A stretch of 34,043 nt of DNA from a virus, in IMG/VR virus record IMGVR_UViG_3300025896_000097, positions 1-34,043 of that record; one strand, given 5' to 3'. The notes under the pieces are model-generated. The model was given only the letters and a program-made list of their open reading frames with translations, ran no database searches and was not told the origin of the DNA. This document shows positions 5,721 to 12,720 of this stretch, in pieces (within the stretch, counting starts at the first letter, position 1; each line of letters begins with the position of its first letter). The position numbers were made by a program, and so were the translations under genes.

Positions 5721-5804
5721 ATGAAACATACACTAAAAGACTTCGCATTAGCATTCACATTATGGATAGCTTTTTTCACAGTAATAATTTTAACAAATAA
5801 ATAA
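5721..5804 (+). CDS. Single-helix membrane microprotein
   Basis: 27 codons, one base after the previous stop and directly abutting the next start. MKHTLKDF then a hydrophobic helix (ALAFTLWIAFFTVIIL) and a TNK tail. Predicted to be an inner-membrane peptide; its role is unknown. Confidence 0.45.
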   Translation: MKHTLKDFALAFTLWIAFFTVIILTNK

Positions 5805-5957
5805 ATGAAACACGAAAAGGCAGGACAGCCAAAAAAGTTTAAAGACGGAACAGCAACAAAAAGATTGCAGACTTTAGTTCCTATTGAAAAATTATCTGAA
5901 GTAAAAAATTGCGTAGAAATAATATGCGCTGAGTATTTAAATAAAAAAAATAATTAA
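5805..5957 (+). CDS. Small basic protein, possible DNA-binding
   Basis: 50 codons. It has a GQPKKFKDGTATKR start followed by LQTLVPIEKLSEVKNCVEII. A basic, GRPKKF-like arm followed by a VP-type strand and two helices resembles ribbon-helix-helix regulators of phages. This is a resemblance only. If real, it is a candidate regulator for the shared early promoter elements. Confidence 0.5.
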   Translation: MKHEKAGQPKKFKDGTATKRLQTLVPIEKLSEVKNCVEIICAEYLNKKNN

Positions 5958-5958
5958 A

Positions 5959-6429
5959 ATGGAAATTACAAAAGAGCAAGAAGAAAGAATTTTAGCATTA
6001 GACCCTAATTTTTTTAAAGTAGGGTTAGAAGTTGGTAAGTGGTATAGTCATAGAAGTGATGGGTTTAATTGGCTTATGAATTATCAAGGAACGGAAGCAG
6101 AATGTTATGGATTTAATACTTCAAGAAATTATGGAGAAACTTATCTTATGGATTTAAGTGAAACAGATTGGACTTTAGCAACCAACCAAGAAGTAGAAAA
6201 TGCTTTAACAATAGAAGCTGAAAAAAGAGGGTATGCAAAAGGGAATTTTATTTCTTTGACTACTGGTTTAATTAGCAACCAAGATTGTTATGAAGTTGTT
6301 TTTGATGATGTTAAAAACAGATTTTGGAATAAATTAGGATCTGTTTTCGAAAACGGAAAATGGGCGGAAATTATAAAAACAATTACAAAAGCAGAAGCGG
6401 AAAAACTATTAAATAAAATTATAATCTAA
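5959..6429 (+). CDS. Hypothetical phage protein (EVENAL type)
   Basis: 156 residues, rich in Trp and Tyr, with DWTLATNQEVENALTIEAEKRGY near the middle and SVFENGKWAEI near the end. Proteins with a WxxATxxEVExAL segment are common in early regions of phages of many hosts and have no assigned role as far as I know. The stop overlaps the next start region by one base. Likely soluble. Confidence 0.7.
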   Translation: MEITKEQEERILALDPNFFKVGLEVGKWYSHRSDGFNWLMNYQGTEAECYGFNTSRNYGETYLMDLSETDWTLATNQEVENALTIEAEKRGYAKGNFISLTTGLISNQDCYEVVFDDVKNRFWNKLGSVFENGKWAEIIKTITKAEAEKLLNKIII

Positions 6430-6644
6430 TGAGCAAACAAAACGAAAACTGGGGAAGTAAAGACTTACTAAACTATCAAAGTCAAAGAATAGAAGCTTTA
6501 AGACTTGAAAACACACGTTTAATGGACGAAAACGAAAGATTGATAAATAGTATTGAAGTTGTTGATGCAATGAATGTAAGCAACGAAATGACACACTATT
6601 ATCAGTTTATGAATAACTTTAATTACACACTTAAAAATAAATAA
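6429..6644 (+). CDS. Small coiled-coil protein
   Basis: 71 residues; the central part (QRIEALRLENTRLMDENERL) has heptad spacing typical of a short coiled coil, so it probably oligomerises. It ends with an aromatic, non-charged segment (HYYQFMNNFNYTL). Placed directly before the ERF gene. Function unknown. Confidence 0.65.
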   Translation: MSKQNENWGSKDLLNYQSQRIEALRLENTRLMDENERLINSIEVVDAMNVSNEMTHYYQFMNNFNYTLKNK

Positions 6645-6645
6645 A

Positions 6646-7191
6646 ATGGAATTAGGAGCAAAATTAGCAAACATTCAAATTGAATTTAAATCAAAAAAGA
6701 GCAAGTATAATTCTTTTGGAAAATATAACTTTAGAAGTGCTGAGGATATATTGGAAGCATTAAAGCCATTTATTAAAGAGTACAAAGTTTACTTTACAAT
6801 TAACGAACAACTAATAAATGCAAACCCGCCAATGATGAGTAGTGTTGCAACGATTTGGGATTGCGAGAGCGCAAGTTCAATAGATTGTCAAGCGGTCGTA
6901 GGAATAGATTTAAATCAAAAAGGAATGCAAGTTCCGCAACAGTTCGGTACAGCTTCAAGTTACGCTAAGAAATACGCATTAGGTAACTTATTATTAATAG
7001 ACGATACTCAGGATGCAGACCACGCAAAGCCAGTTGAACCAAAAGAGCCAAAAGAAAAACCTATTTTAATTTTAGATTCACCAGAATTTTTAAAAGTAAA
7101 AGAATATATTACAGGCGGTGGAGAAATAGCAATGGTAGAAAAGAAATATATTTTAACAGCTGAAGTAAAAACAGCACTAACAAACAAATAA
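6646..7191 (+). CDS. erf: ERF-family single-strand annealing protein
   Basis: 181 residues. The core matches the ERF recombinase family: YNFRSAEDILEALKPFI near the start and the hallmark QQFGTASSYAKKYALGNLLL then DDTQDAD at about 100-125. ERF proteins coat single-stranded DNA and anneal homologous strands, for phage recombination and for circularisation of permuted genomes. A Lys/Glu/Pro linker (EPKEPKEKP) leads to a short C-terminal domain. Neighbours include an SSB-like protein (7505) and an ATPase (7872). The family fits the idea that this genome is circularly permuted. Confidence 0.9.
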   Translation: MELGAKLANIQIEFKSKKSKYNSFGKYNFRSAEDILEALKPFIKEYKVYFTINEQLINANPPMMSSVATIWDCESASSIDCQAVVGIDLNQKGMQVPQQFGTASSYAKKYALGNLLLIDDTQDADHAKPVEPKEPKEKPILILDSPEFLKVKEYITGGGEIAMVEKKYILTAEVKTALTNK

Positions 7192-7192
7192 A

Positions 7193-7420
7193 ATGAAAAA
7201 AGCAATATTAATTTTAGCAATAGCATTATTTGCAAGTTGCACGAAAGATGAATGCCCAAAAGATGTAGTAGACGAATGCCCAGTGGTTTTAAAGAACACG
7301 TACAGGGGTGATAATGGAGTTGTTTTAGGTTTCTTTTTAGAACTAAGCAACGGGAAAACAGTTCAAGTAAATCAGGGTGAATGGTATATATATTTACCCG
7401 GAACAGAATATTGTAAATAA
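7193..7420 (+). CDS. Phage-encoded lipoprotein
   Basis: 75 residues with a textbook lipoprotein signal: MKK, a hydrophobic core, and a lipobox FASC with Cys16 as the lipidated residue. The next residues (TKDE) resemble the Lys/acidic signal that sends lipoproteins to the cell surface in flavobacteria. The mature part is only about 60 residues, with extra Cys that could form disulfides. The gene is placed between recombination genes, so it is early. Small early lipoproteins in other phages (T5 Llp, for example) block the receptor against further infection; the same role is plausible here but unproven. Confidence 0.75.
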   Translation: MKKAILILAIALFASCTKDECPKDVVDECPVVLKNTYRGDNGVVLGFFLELSNGKTVQVNQGEWYIYLPGTEYCK

Positions 7421-7436
7421 TTAAACAAAAATAAAA

Positions 7437-7502
7437 ATGAACGTACAAGGAAAAATCAAAGTTATCGGAGCAACTGAAATATTAATAAATAATTTAAAAT
7501 AA
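7437..7502 (+). pseudogene. Possible truncated DUF3127 gene
   Basis: 21 codons encoding MNVQGKIKVIGATEILINNL plus Lys. The first 14 residues look like the start of DUF3127 proteins, OB-fold-like proteins common in Bacteroidota and their phages, in which the sequence continues with a longer beta-barrel. Here it stops, and the SSB-like gene starts two bases after the stop. It may be the stub of a deleted gene or a real short peptide. Confidence 0.4.
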
Positions 7503-7504
7503 AA

Positions 7505-7825
7505 ATGGGAGTATTACTAAATTTAAGTTTAAGAGTTGACAAACTACCAAAAGAAAAGTTTGTACAAGGAAAAGATGGAGCAGTTTATTATAATTTCACA
7601 ATTGGAATAAACGACGAAACAAATCAATTTGGGCAAAATGTAACAGCAACGGATAGCCAAACAAAAGAAGAACGAGAGGCAAAAAAACCAAAGTCTTATT
7701 TAGGAAATGGAACAGTTGTATGGACAGATGGAAACATTAAAGTAGCTGATAAAAAAACAGATGCAAACCAAAAACCAACTAACAACGCTTTGCCACAAGT
7801 TGAGGAAGACGACCTTCCGTTTTAA
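7505..7825 (+). CDS. SSB-like single-stranded DNA-binding protein
   Basis: 106 residues. The N-terminal 80 have alternating strands (LNLSLRVDKL, YYNFTIGIND) compatible with an OB fold. The C-terminus EEDDLPF is the acidic tail ending in Pro-Phe that bacterial SSBs use to bind partner proteins. A Gln/Asn/Pro-rich linker precedes the tail. Length and the KTKEER-like central motif fit a phage-type SSB substitute and not the classic SSB. It follows the ERF block and precedes the ATPase, forming a replication/recombination group. Confidence 0.75.
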   Translation: MGVLLNLSLRVDKLPKEKFVQGKDGAVYYNFTIGINDETNQFGQNVTATDSQTKEEREAKKPKSYLGNGTVVWTDGNIKVADKKTDANQKPTNNALPQVEEDDLPF

Positions 7826-7840
7826 AATAATAAATTTAAC

Positions 7841-7860
7841 GGGGTGTAAAAACCCCTTTT
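7841..7860 (+). terminator. Weak hairpin with short T run
   Basis: GGGGT (7841-7845) pairs with ACCCC (7852-7856) with a 6-base loop, then four T. A 5-bp stem is weak, so it probably attenuates rather than stops transcription into the ATPase gene. Confidence 0.5.
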
Positions 7861-7871
7861 AAAATAAAAAA

Positions 7872-8705
7872 ATGGATGCAGAGGGTTTAAGAGAATTAAT
7901 GATAATGTATGAAGAGGATTGTTTTATAAATCCTTTGGAAAAAATAGAACATCCTGAGCCAGCAATTTCATTTGGATTTAAAAGTTACGAAACAAAAGAT
8001 GGAAATATTAATTATCCAACTCCAATTGGAACTTACGGAAATTTTAGTTTTATTCAAGCACCACCAAAATCTAAGAAAACGTTTTTTGTATCATTGCTTT
8101 CTGCGGTTTATTTAGCTGAAAATTTAGAGCCATTTTGTGGAGATTTAAGAGCAAATAGAAACGGTAAACATCTTATTCATTTTGATACTGAACAAGGAAA
8201 TTTTCACGCTGCTATGGTATTTAAAAGACCAATTGATATGACAGGAATTAAGACCGACAAATATCACACATTAGCATTAAGGCAATTATCTTTTAAGAAT
8301 CGAATAGATTTTATTGAATATTATCTTTACGACAAATTAGAAAAAAAAGATATTGGTTTAGTAATTATAGATGGAATAGCTGATTTATGTTCGGATGTAA
8401 ACAATATTGAAGAATCAAACAATGTAGTACAGAAATTAATGAAATGGACAAAAGAATTGAATTGCCACATAATAACTGTTATTCACTCAAATTTTGGAAC
8501 TGATAAACCAACGGGGCACTTAGGAAGTTTTTTAGAAAAGAAAGCAGAAACTCAAATACAATTAGAATTAAACACGGTTAATAAAGGATTAGTAACTGTA
8601 AGCTGCAAAAGAAGTAGAAACGCTTCATTTGAAAATTTTAGCTTTAAAGTTAATAAATCTGGATTGCCACAAATGGAGGGCGCATTTTACGACCCGTTAA
8701 AATAA
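7872..8705 (+). CDS. RepA/RecA-like AAA ATPase
   Basis: 277 residues with a RecA-type ATPase core. The P loop is unusual: APPKSKKT at 63-70 has Ala and Lys where the consensus GxxxxGKT has Gly, a variant familiar from Bacteroidota RepA-like ATPases. Walker B is LVIIDG with Asp167, followed by a motif with HIITVIHSN, as in hexameric RepA/DnaB-like proteins. It most likely works in phage replication as a helicase or helicase loader. Neighbours SSB and sigma factor fit this. Helicase activity is inferred from the family and not directly seen. Confidence 0.8.
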   Translation: MDAEGLRELMIMYEEDCFINPLEKIEHPEPAISFGFKSYETKDGNINYPTPIGTYGNFSFIQAPPKSKKTFFVSLLSAVYLAENLEPFCGDLRANRNGKHLIHFDTEQGNFHAAMVFKRPIDMTGIKTDKYHTLALRQLSFKNRIDFIEYYLYDKLEKKDIGLVIIDGIADLCSDVNNIEESNNVVQKLMKWTKELNCHIITVIHSNFGTDKPTGHLGSFLEKKAETQIQLELNTVNKGLVTVSCKRSRNASFENFSFKVNKSGLPQMEGAFYDPLK

Positions 8706-8732
8706 AAGAATCACAATTAAACTATTTATAAA

Positions 8733-8963
8733 ATGAAAAAACAATCAACATTAAAAGAATTATGTTATGAATATTCTGAAGATGATTTAGATTTAGAACC
8801 AACAGAATGGCATTCAGCAGATTGTTTAGTTAGAATATTTGATGAATTTGCTATTGGTTTTATGAACTGGTGCATAAAAAATTATCATACTGAAGGAATA
8901 TTTACAGGAATTTTAGATGATAAAGAATTATTAGAAATCTATAAAAAAGAAAATAATCTGTAA
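8733..8963 (+). CDS. Hypothetical acidic protein
   Basis: 76 residues, strongly acidic in the first third (YSEDDLDLEPTEW), then a helical segment (LVRIFDEFAIGFMNWCI). The stop overlaps the start of the sigma-like gene (TAATG), so the two are probably co-translated. Family unknown. Confidence 0.65.
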   Translation: MKKQSTLKELCYEYSEDDLDLEPTEWHSADCLVRIFDEFAIGFMNWCIKNYHTEGIFTGILDDKELLEIYKKENNL

Positions 8964-9526
8964 TGAATATATTAGAACTACTTTATGCCAAACATTTTAT
9001 GTGGTTAAAATATATTCGCTCTTTCGGATGCAACGACCATACAGCCGAAGACTTTGTTCACGAAATGTATATTAAGATATTTCTTTACAGTCAGAAAAAA
9101 GACAATAGCATAATGTACAATGAGCAAGAGCTGAATTACTTTTTTGTATATGTAGTCCTTAAGAATATGTGGTTAGATAATGTTCGTAAACAAAGGAAAC
9201 TAATTACAGCCGATTTAAGCGACGATTTAATTCAAGATGAAACAGAATACATAGAAGACGATTTCGACCTTAAAAACGATGCAGTTAATGCGTGGGTAGT
9301 TAATTTAGATTTAGAAATAGAAAGTCTAAAAGAATACACCAGAGAAAAAGCCAGCTTACTATATTTTAAGTTCATTTACGAAAAGATATTTTTAGAAAGA
9401 ATTTCAATTAGTGAATTGAGCCGAGAGGTTGGAATAACTTATTTTAGTTTACGAAACACAGTGTTAATAATTAAAGAACAAATCAAAAATGAAGTACAAC
9501 TTATACGACCAGTTCAAACCAGCTGA
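8963..9526 (+). CDS. Sigma-70-like RNA polymerase factor
   Basis: 187 residues. Region 2 is visible: AEDFVHEMYIKIF at 28-40 and YFFVYVVLKNMWLDNVRKQR at 59-78, the latter corresponding to the core-binding and -10-recognition helices of ECF-type factors. An acidic linker (about 88-105) follows. The C-terminal ISISELSREVGITYFSLRNTV is the helix-turn-helix of region 4. Phages of Bacteroidota often carry such proteins; they probably redirect host polymerase to middle or late genes. No promoter recognised by it can be named here. It overlaps both neighbours. Confidence 0.78.
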   Translation: MNILELLYAKHFMWLKYIRSFGCNDHTAEDFVHEMYIKIFLYSQKKDNSIMYNEQELNYFFVYVVLKNMWLDNVRKQRKLITADLSDDLIQDETEYIEDDFDLKNDAVNAWVVNLDLEIESLKEYTREKASLLYFKFIYEKIFLERISISELSREVGITYFSLRNTVLIIKEQIKNEVQLIRPVQTS

Positions 9527-9689
9527 AAGAGCCTTACTACTTTTAAATAAATATCCACTTAACTATTTAAAACAAGTAATTAACGGTAACATTAAAAAGA
9601 GCCGAGATTTAAACGAAACAGAAATATGCAACTATTGGAATGAAGTAGCAGTTGAGGTAAAAAGAATTTTAAAAAATTATGAATTATGA
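9489..9689 (+). CDS. Small hypothetical protein after sigma factor
   Basis: 66 residues, starting 38 bases inside the sigma-like gene in another frame. Helical, with a basic middle (GNIKKSRDLNE) and a WNEVAVEVKRIL helix. Similar small proteins commonly follow sigma genes in related phages. Function unknown; possibly a partner of the sigma factor. Confidence 0.6.
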   Translation: MKYNLYDQFKPAERALLLLNKYPLNYLKQVINGNIKKSRDLNETEICNYWNEVAVEVKRILKNYEL

Positions 9690-9919
9690 AACAAGAAACG
9701 ATTGAACAAGCTTTTAAATATTGGTCAGATAAGCAATACAGTTATTGTAAATCAGATATAATAAATTTTTGTGCTAAATGGCAACAAGAAAGAAGTTATA
9801 GCGAGCAAGAGGTAAAAAAAATCATTAATGATATAGTTGAAAAACATTGTACCTACTTTGAACAAAATATAAAAAATGATATTAAATTAGAATGGTTTGA
9901 AATTTTTAAAAATAAATAA
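9686..9919 (+). CDS. Small hypothetical protein (KWQQERSYSEQEV type)
   Basis: 77 residues, overlapping the previous stop. FCAKWQQERSYSEQEVKKII is a recurring motif in small phage early proteins, often paired with the NTAVELL family found at 2903 and 3464. Mainly helical; no function known. Confidence 0.65.
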   Translation: MKQETIEQAFKYWSDKQYSYCKSDIINFCAKWQQERSYSEQEVKKIINDIVEKHCTYFEQNIKNDIKLEWFEIFKNK

Positions 9920-9920
9920 G

Positions 9921-10097
9921 ATGACTAAATTAGAAGAATTAAAACAGTACCACCGAGAGATAAGACTTGGTGATAAATTAGAATGGATTTTTAAACTATT
10001 TGGAATTAATTATCTATTTAAAAAAATATATCCTAATTGCAAATGCGAGCAAAGAAAAGACTGGTTAAACGGTGAACTTAATTTAAAAAGAAAATGA
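9921..10097 (+). CDS. Small protein with CxC and KDWLN motif
   Basis: 58 residues from the ATG at 9921, chosen over an upstream TTG (9897) because it follows the previous stop by one base. The C-terminal NCKCEQRKDWLNGEL resembles a cysteine-containing tail seen in many Bacteroidota phage proteins, possibly one half of a zinc site. Function unknown. Confidence 0.6.
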   Translation: MTKLEELKQYHREIRLGDKLEWIFKLFGINYLFKKIYPNCKCEQRKDWLNGELNLKRK

Positions 10098-10369
10098 ATA
10101 AACAAGACAAAGAATGGATGTTAAATTTTCGAGGTCGTACTGGTTCAGTAACCCACGAAGAGTACAAAATGATATGCGAAATACACTCAAGGGTATTTAA
10201 CCACGAATTAGTTTATGTATCTAAATGCCCAAGCTGCGGATATGTTCAGGAATATTTAAACCAAATTAACGAGGTTTATCTAAATGAAAAGACTTGGTAC
10301 AACGAAGAGCAAACAACTAAACGAATGAATATAATAGGACAAAATGGAAACGATGGCGAACACTACTAA
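10094..10369 (+). CDS. Hypothetical protein with CxxC motif
   Basis: 91 residues, overlapping the previous stop by four bases. SKCPSCGYVQEY gives one CxxC knuckle; no second pair is present, so a zinc site would need a partner or dimer. The rest is helical and Asn/Glu-rich. Function unknown. Confidence 0.62.
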   Translation: MNKQDKEWMLNFRGRTGSVTHEEYKMICEIHSRVFNHELVYVSKCPSCGYVQEYLNQINEVYLNEKTWYNEEQTTKRMNIIGQNGNDGEHY

Positions 10370-10777
10370 ATGATAGATAAAACACATATTTGGGAACAAG
10401 GAATAGTCCAGCTTCTAAACCTTGATGGTTGGGAGTTGGAGTGGTGCGGAGGTTCATTTGAACACTATGATGCAATAGGTAAGACCCCGAAAGGATTTGA
10501 TTGTATAATTGAATTTAAACTTAGGTCCGCATACTATCCGACAAAGGTATTAGAAGTTTATAAGTTTGAAAAGCTAATGAGCGAAAATAAGGCACATAAA
10601 TTTTATTATGTATTCGATGCTAAGGGTAATTATTTGTATCATTTAAACACGCTTAAACTACCTGAAATAGAAACATTAATAGCAAGTTCAACTACTTATT
10701 TTGAAAACACTAATAAGATAAACAAGCCAGTATATATGTTGTCAGAAAGTCAAGCATCAATTTCAGTTAAATATTAA
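10370..10777 (+). CDS. Possible PD-(D/E)xK nuclease-like protein
   Basis: 135 residues. YDAIGKTPKGFDCIIEFKLR gives Asp34 or Asp44 followed by Glu48-x-Lys50, the spacing of a PD-(D/E)xK nuclease active site on two adjacent strands. The N-terminal EQGIVQLLNLDGW helix fits the first helix of that fold. There is no obvious DNA-binding domain. It begins directly after the previous stop and lies two bases before the PAPS-reductase-like gene. A nuclease role is inference from a short motif; a nucleic-acid-processing protein without cleavage is possible. Confidence 0.5.
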   Translation: MIDKTHIWEQGIVQLLNLDGWELEWCGGSFEHYDAIGKTPKGFDCIIEFKLRSAYYPTKVLEVYKFEKLMSENKAHKFYYVFDAKGNYLYHLNTLKLPEIETLIASSTTYFENTNKINKPVYMLSESQASISVKY

Positions 10778-10779
10778 AT

Positions 10780-11586
10780 ATGAAAACAGTAAATTCAGTA
10801 TCAGGAGGTAAAACTTCAAGTTATTTAGCAAAGCATTATCCAGCAGACTATAATATATTTTCTTTAGTTAGAATTGAGGATATAAGATGCACGCCAAAAG
10901 ATAAAGGATTAATAAAATTAGTATCGGATAAAATAGGAATGGAATTTATTGCAACTGCTGAAAACGATAAAACTTTAAAAGTTGTTTTAGACTTGGAGCA
11001 AGTTATAGGTTCAGAAATTACGTGGCTAACTGGTGAAACTTTTGAGCAAATTATATCAAAAGGATTTTTGCCAAATCAAAGAACTCGTTTTTGTACAACT
11101 GAAATGAAAATAAAACCTATTGCAAACTATTGTAGAAATGAAATAAAAGAAATAGTTAGAACAAGATTAGGTATTCGATACGACGAAGAAAATCGAGTAA
11201 ATTATGAAAATACAGATTTTAAGTTTCATAATGGATATTCAAAAAATGGGCGTAATAAATGGATTGTTGAAAAATACCGTGAATTAAGTTACCCGTTAGT
11301 GCATCAAAAAATAGACCATTATCAAATTTACTTATGGAGTTTATCTACAAAATTAGATTTTCCAAATGATAGTAATTGCGTTGGATGTTTTCACAAACCT
11401 AAACAACAACTTCGCAAAAATTGGGATGATGAGCCTTTAAAAATGCAATGGTTCGCAGAGCAAGAAGCAAATAGAAAAAAATGGAAACACGGTACGTCCT
11501 ATTTTAATATTCAAAAAATAGGACTTCAAACTGATTTTATTTTTGGTGGTGGTTCAAGTTGCAATAGTGGAGGATGCACTGACTAA
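10780..11586 (+). CDS. PAPS reductase-like PP-loop protein
   Basis: 268 residues of the adenine-nucleotide alpha-hydrolase superfamily. The PP-loop SGGKTS at 8-13 binds the pyrophosphate of ATP or PAPS. RFCTTEMKIKP in the middle fits the 'CT..K..P' signature of the family. Cysteines in CVGCFHKP and at the end (SSCNSGGCTD) could bind metal or an Fe-S cluster. Phage members are widespread with uncertain roles; sulfate reduction, DndC-like DNA sulfur modification or nucleoside modification have been proposed for the superfamily. Last gene before a promoter. Confidence 0.8.
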   Translation: MKTVNSVSGGKTSSYLAKHYPADYNIFSLVRIEDIRCTPKDKGLIKLVSDKIGMEFIATAENDKTLKVVLDLEQVIGSEITWLTGETFEQIISKGFLPNQRTRFCTTEMKIKPIANYCRNEIKEIVRTRLGIRYDEENRVNYENTDFKFHNGYSKNGRNKWIVEKYRELSYPLVHQKIDHYQIYLWSLSTKLDFPNDSNCVGCFHKPKQQLRKNWDDEPLKMQWFAEQEANRKKWKHGTSYFNIQKIGLQTDFIFGGGSSCNSGGCTD

Positions 11587-11651
11587 ATGTTAAAGTTTTC
11601 TTAATTTATTTAATAAGATAGTATTATATTAATATAGTTGATGTATATTTG
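11583..11651 (+). promoter_or_regulatory. Early promoter, copy D
   Basis: TATATTTG at 11644-11651 with an upstream stretch aligning over about 65 bases to 5420-5486. A perfect 12-bp palindrome TATATTAATATA lies at 11625-11636, and may be an operator. It drives the gene group starting at 11682. Confidence 0.65.
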
Positions 11652-11681
11652 TACTCAGATAACAACAAACAAATAAATAAG

Positions 11682-11930
11682 ATGAAAACATCGTCAATAA
11701 AACAAGAAATATTTGAAGAACAAACTGTTTATTCATTTAATACTATTTCAGAAAAAAATAATTCAATTATTGGAACTCCATCCGTTTTTATTACTAAATA
11801 TGATAACAATGAATTTTTCTTAATAACTGAAGATTTTGATAATGATATTGAAAAAACATTTAAAAATGAAGATAATGCATATTTATTTGCAATGAAAATA
11901 TTATTAAAATATAAAAATACTTATAATTAA
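11682..11930 (+). CDS. Hypothetical early protein
   Basis: 82 residues from the ATG at 11682. An upstream in-frame TTG at 11649 is rejected because it lies inside the promoter -7 element. Acidic, with beta-like stretches (SVFITKY, EFFLITEDFDND) and a C-terminal helix (AYLFAMKILLKYK). Family unknown. Confidence 0.65.
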   Translation: MKTSSIKQEIFEEQTVYSFNTISEKNNSIIGTPSVFITKYDNNEFFLITEDFDNDIEKTFKNEDNAYLFAMKILLKYKNTYN

Positions 11931-11932
11931 TT

Positions 11933-12121
11933 ATGAAAACTAGCGATTATTTAGATATAATAGAAGGTGTTTTAGGAAATTCAGTACCATTATATGATGA
12001 GGAATATTTCAAAGAAACTAAAGATATTGGAATTAGATTAATTGATTATTTTATATTGGAATTTAATAATATAACAATAGAAGATTTAGAAAAAATTAAA
12101 TTAGAAATACAAAGAAGATAA
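11933..12121 (+). CDS. Small hypothetical protein
   Basis: 62 residues, acidic and helical (DYLDIIEGVLG, IRLIDYFILEF, IEDLEKIKLEI). Two bases after the previous gene. No family recognised. Confidence 0.6.
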   Translation: MKTSDYLDIIEGVLGNSVPLYDEEYFKETKDIGIRLIDYFILEFNNITIEDLEKIKLEIQRR

Positions 12122-12141
12122 CAACAACTAAAACAAATATT

Positions 12142-12354
12142 ATGAAAACACTATTAGAAAGCCTAAAGCCTGAAATACTAAAAGCAATTGATTTAGAAAT
12201 AGACTTATACCCAACTATGATTGCAAACGTAAAAGCGGAACTGGAATGTAATTATAGTTGGTTAAGTTTAACAGTAAACACAGCCAGTCACATTTGTACT
12301 TATGGCAAATTTAATTTATCTATTTCAGAATTATCTAACTGTTTCACTGAGTAA
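12142..12354 (+). CDS. Small hypothetical protein
   Basis: 70 residues. First half helical (LLESLKPEILKAIDLEI), second half with strands (SWLSLTV, GKFNLSI). The stop overlaps the next start as TAATG. No family recognised. Confidence 0.6.
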   Translation: MKTLLESLKPEILKAIDLEIDLYPTMIANVKAELECNYSWLSLTVNTASHICTYGKFNLSISELSNCFTE

Positions 12355-12527
12355 TGACTTCAGAAACTTGGCAACAGATATACGTCGAAATGATAGACGT
12401 AATAAAAAGAGATTCAACTATAACACATATAGACCTTTCGTTTCATATATCGAAAGTAATTACCGAACCAAAAAGAGCAAAAATAAACATTAAAACATTT
12501 AAAGATGAGCACAAAAGCAAGTATTAA
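12354..12527 (+). CDS. Small hypothetical protein, TAATG-coupled
   Basis: 57 codons starting at the ATG embedded in the previous stop and ending 23 bases inside the next gene. The product (MTSETWQQIYVEMIDVIKRD, then HIDLSFHISKV) is well balanced in composition. I prefer it to an Arg-rich overlapping frame at 12302-12493, because of the coupled start. Function unknown. Confidence 0.5.
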   Translation: MTSETWQQIYVEMIDVIKRDSTITHIDLSFHISKVITEPKRAKINIKTFKDEHKSKY

Positions 12528-12717
12528 TTACAAAGGATTTGATTTTGATTTTGAGTATAACTATTCTAAAGGTTTACCAGCTACCCACGATGACCCAGCA
12601 GAATATGAAGATTTCGAAATTTACAATATAACTTTAAACGGAATAGATGCTGAGGAGTTATTAGAATCAACTATTACGGAATTTGAAGACGAAGTAATTA
12701 AACAATTAAAAGACTAA
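12505..12717 (+). CDS. Small acidic protein
   Basis: 70 residues. ASINYKGFDFDFEYNYSKG and a DPAEYEDFEIYNITLNG stretch suggest a small beta sheet followed by a C-terminal acidic helix (ELLESTITEFEDEV). Proteins of this shape are common in phage replication regions with no assigned role. Confidence 0.65.
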   Translation: MSTKASINYKGFDFDFEYNYSKGLPATHDDPAEYEDFEIYNITLNGIDAEELLESTITEFEDEVIKQLKD

Positions 12718-12720
12718 GTT

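Noticed and set aside
7008-7448. Long minus-strand frame opposite the ERF and lipoprotein genes
   Set aside because: Opposite strand to well-supported genes, with Leu/Ser/Phe-rich shadow composition. The same applies to other minus-strand frames in the window.
12302-12493. 63-codon frame overlapping two genes
   Set aside because: It starts 50 bases inside a better gene, is unusually Arg-rich, and competes with a TAATG-coupled frame at 12354-12527 of more normal composition.
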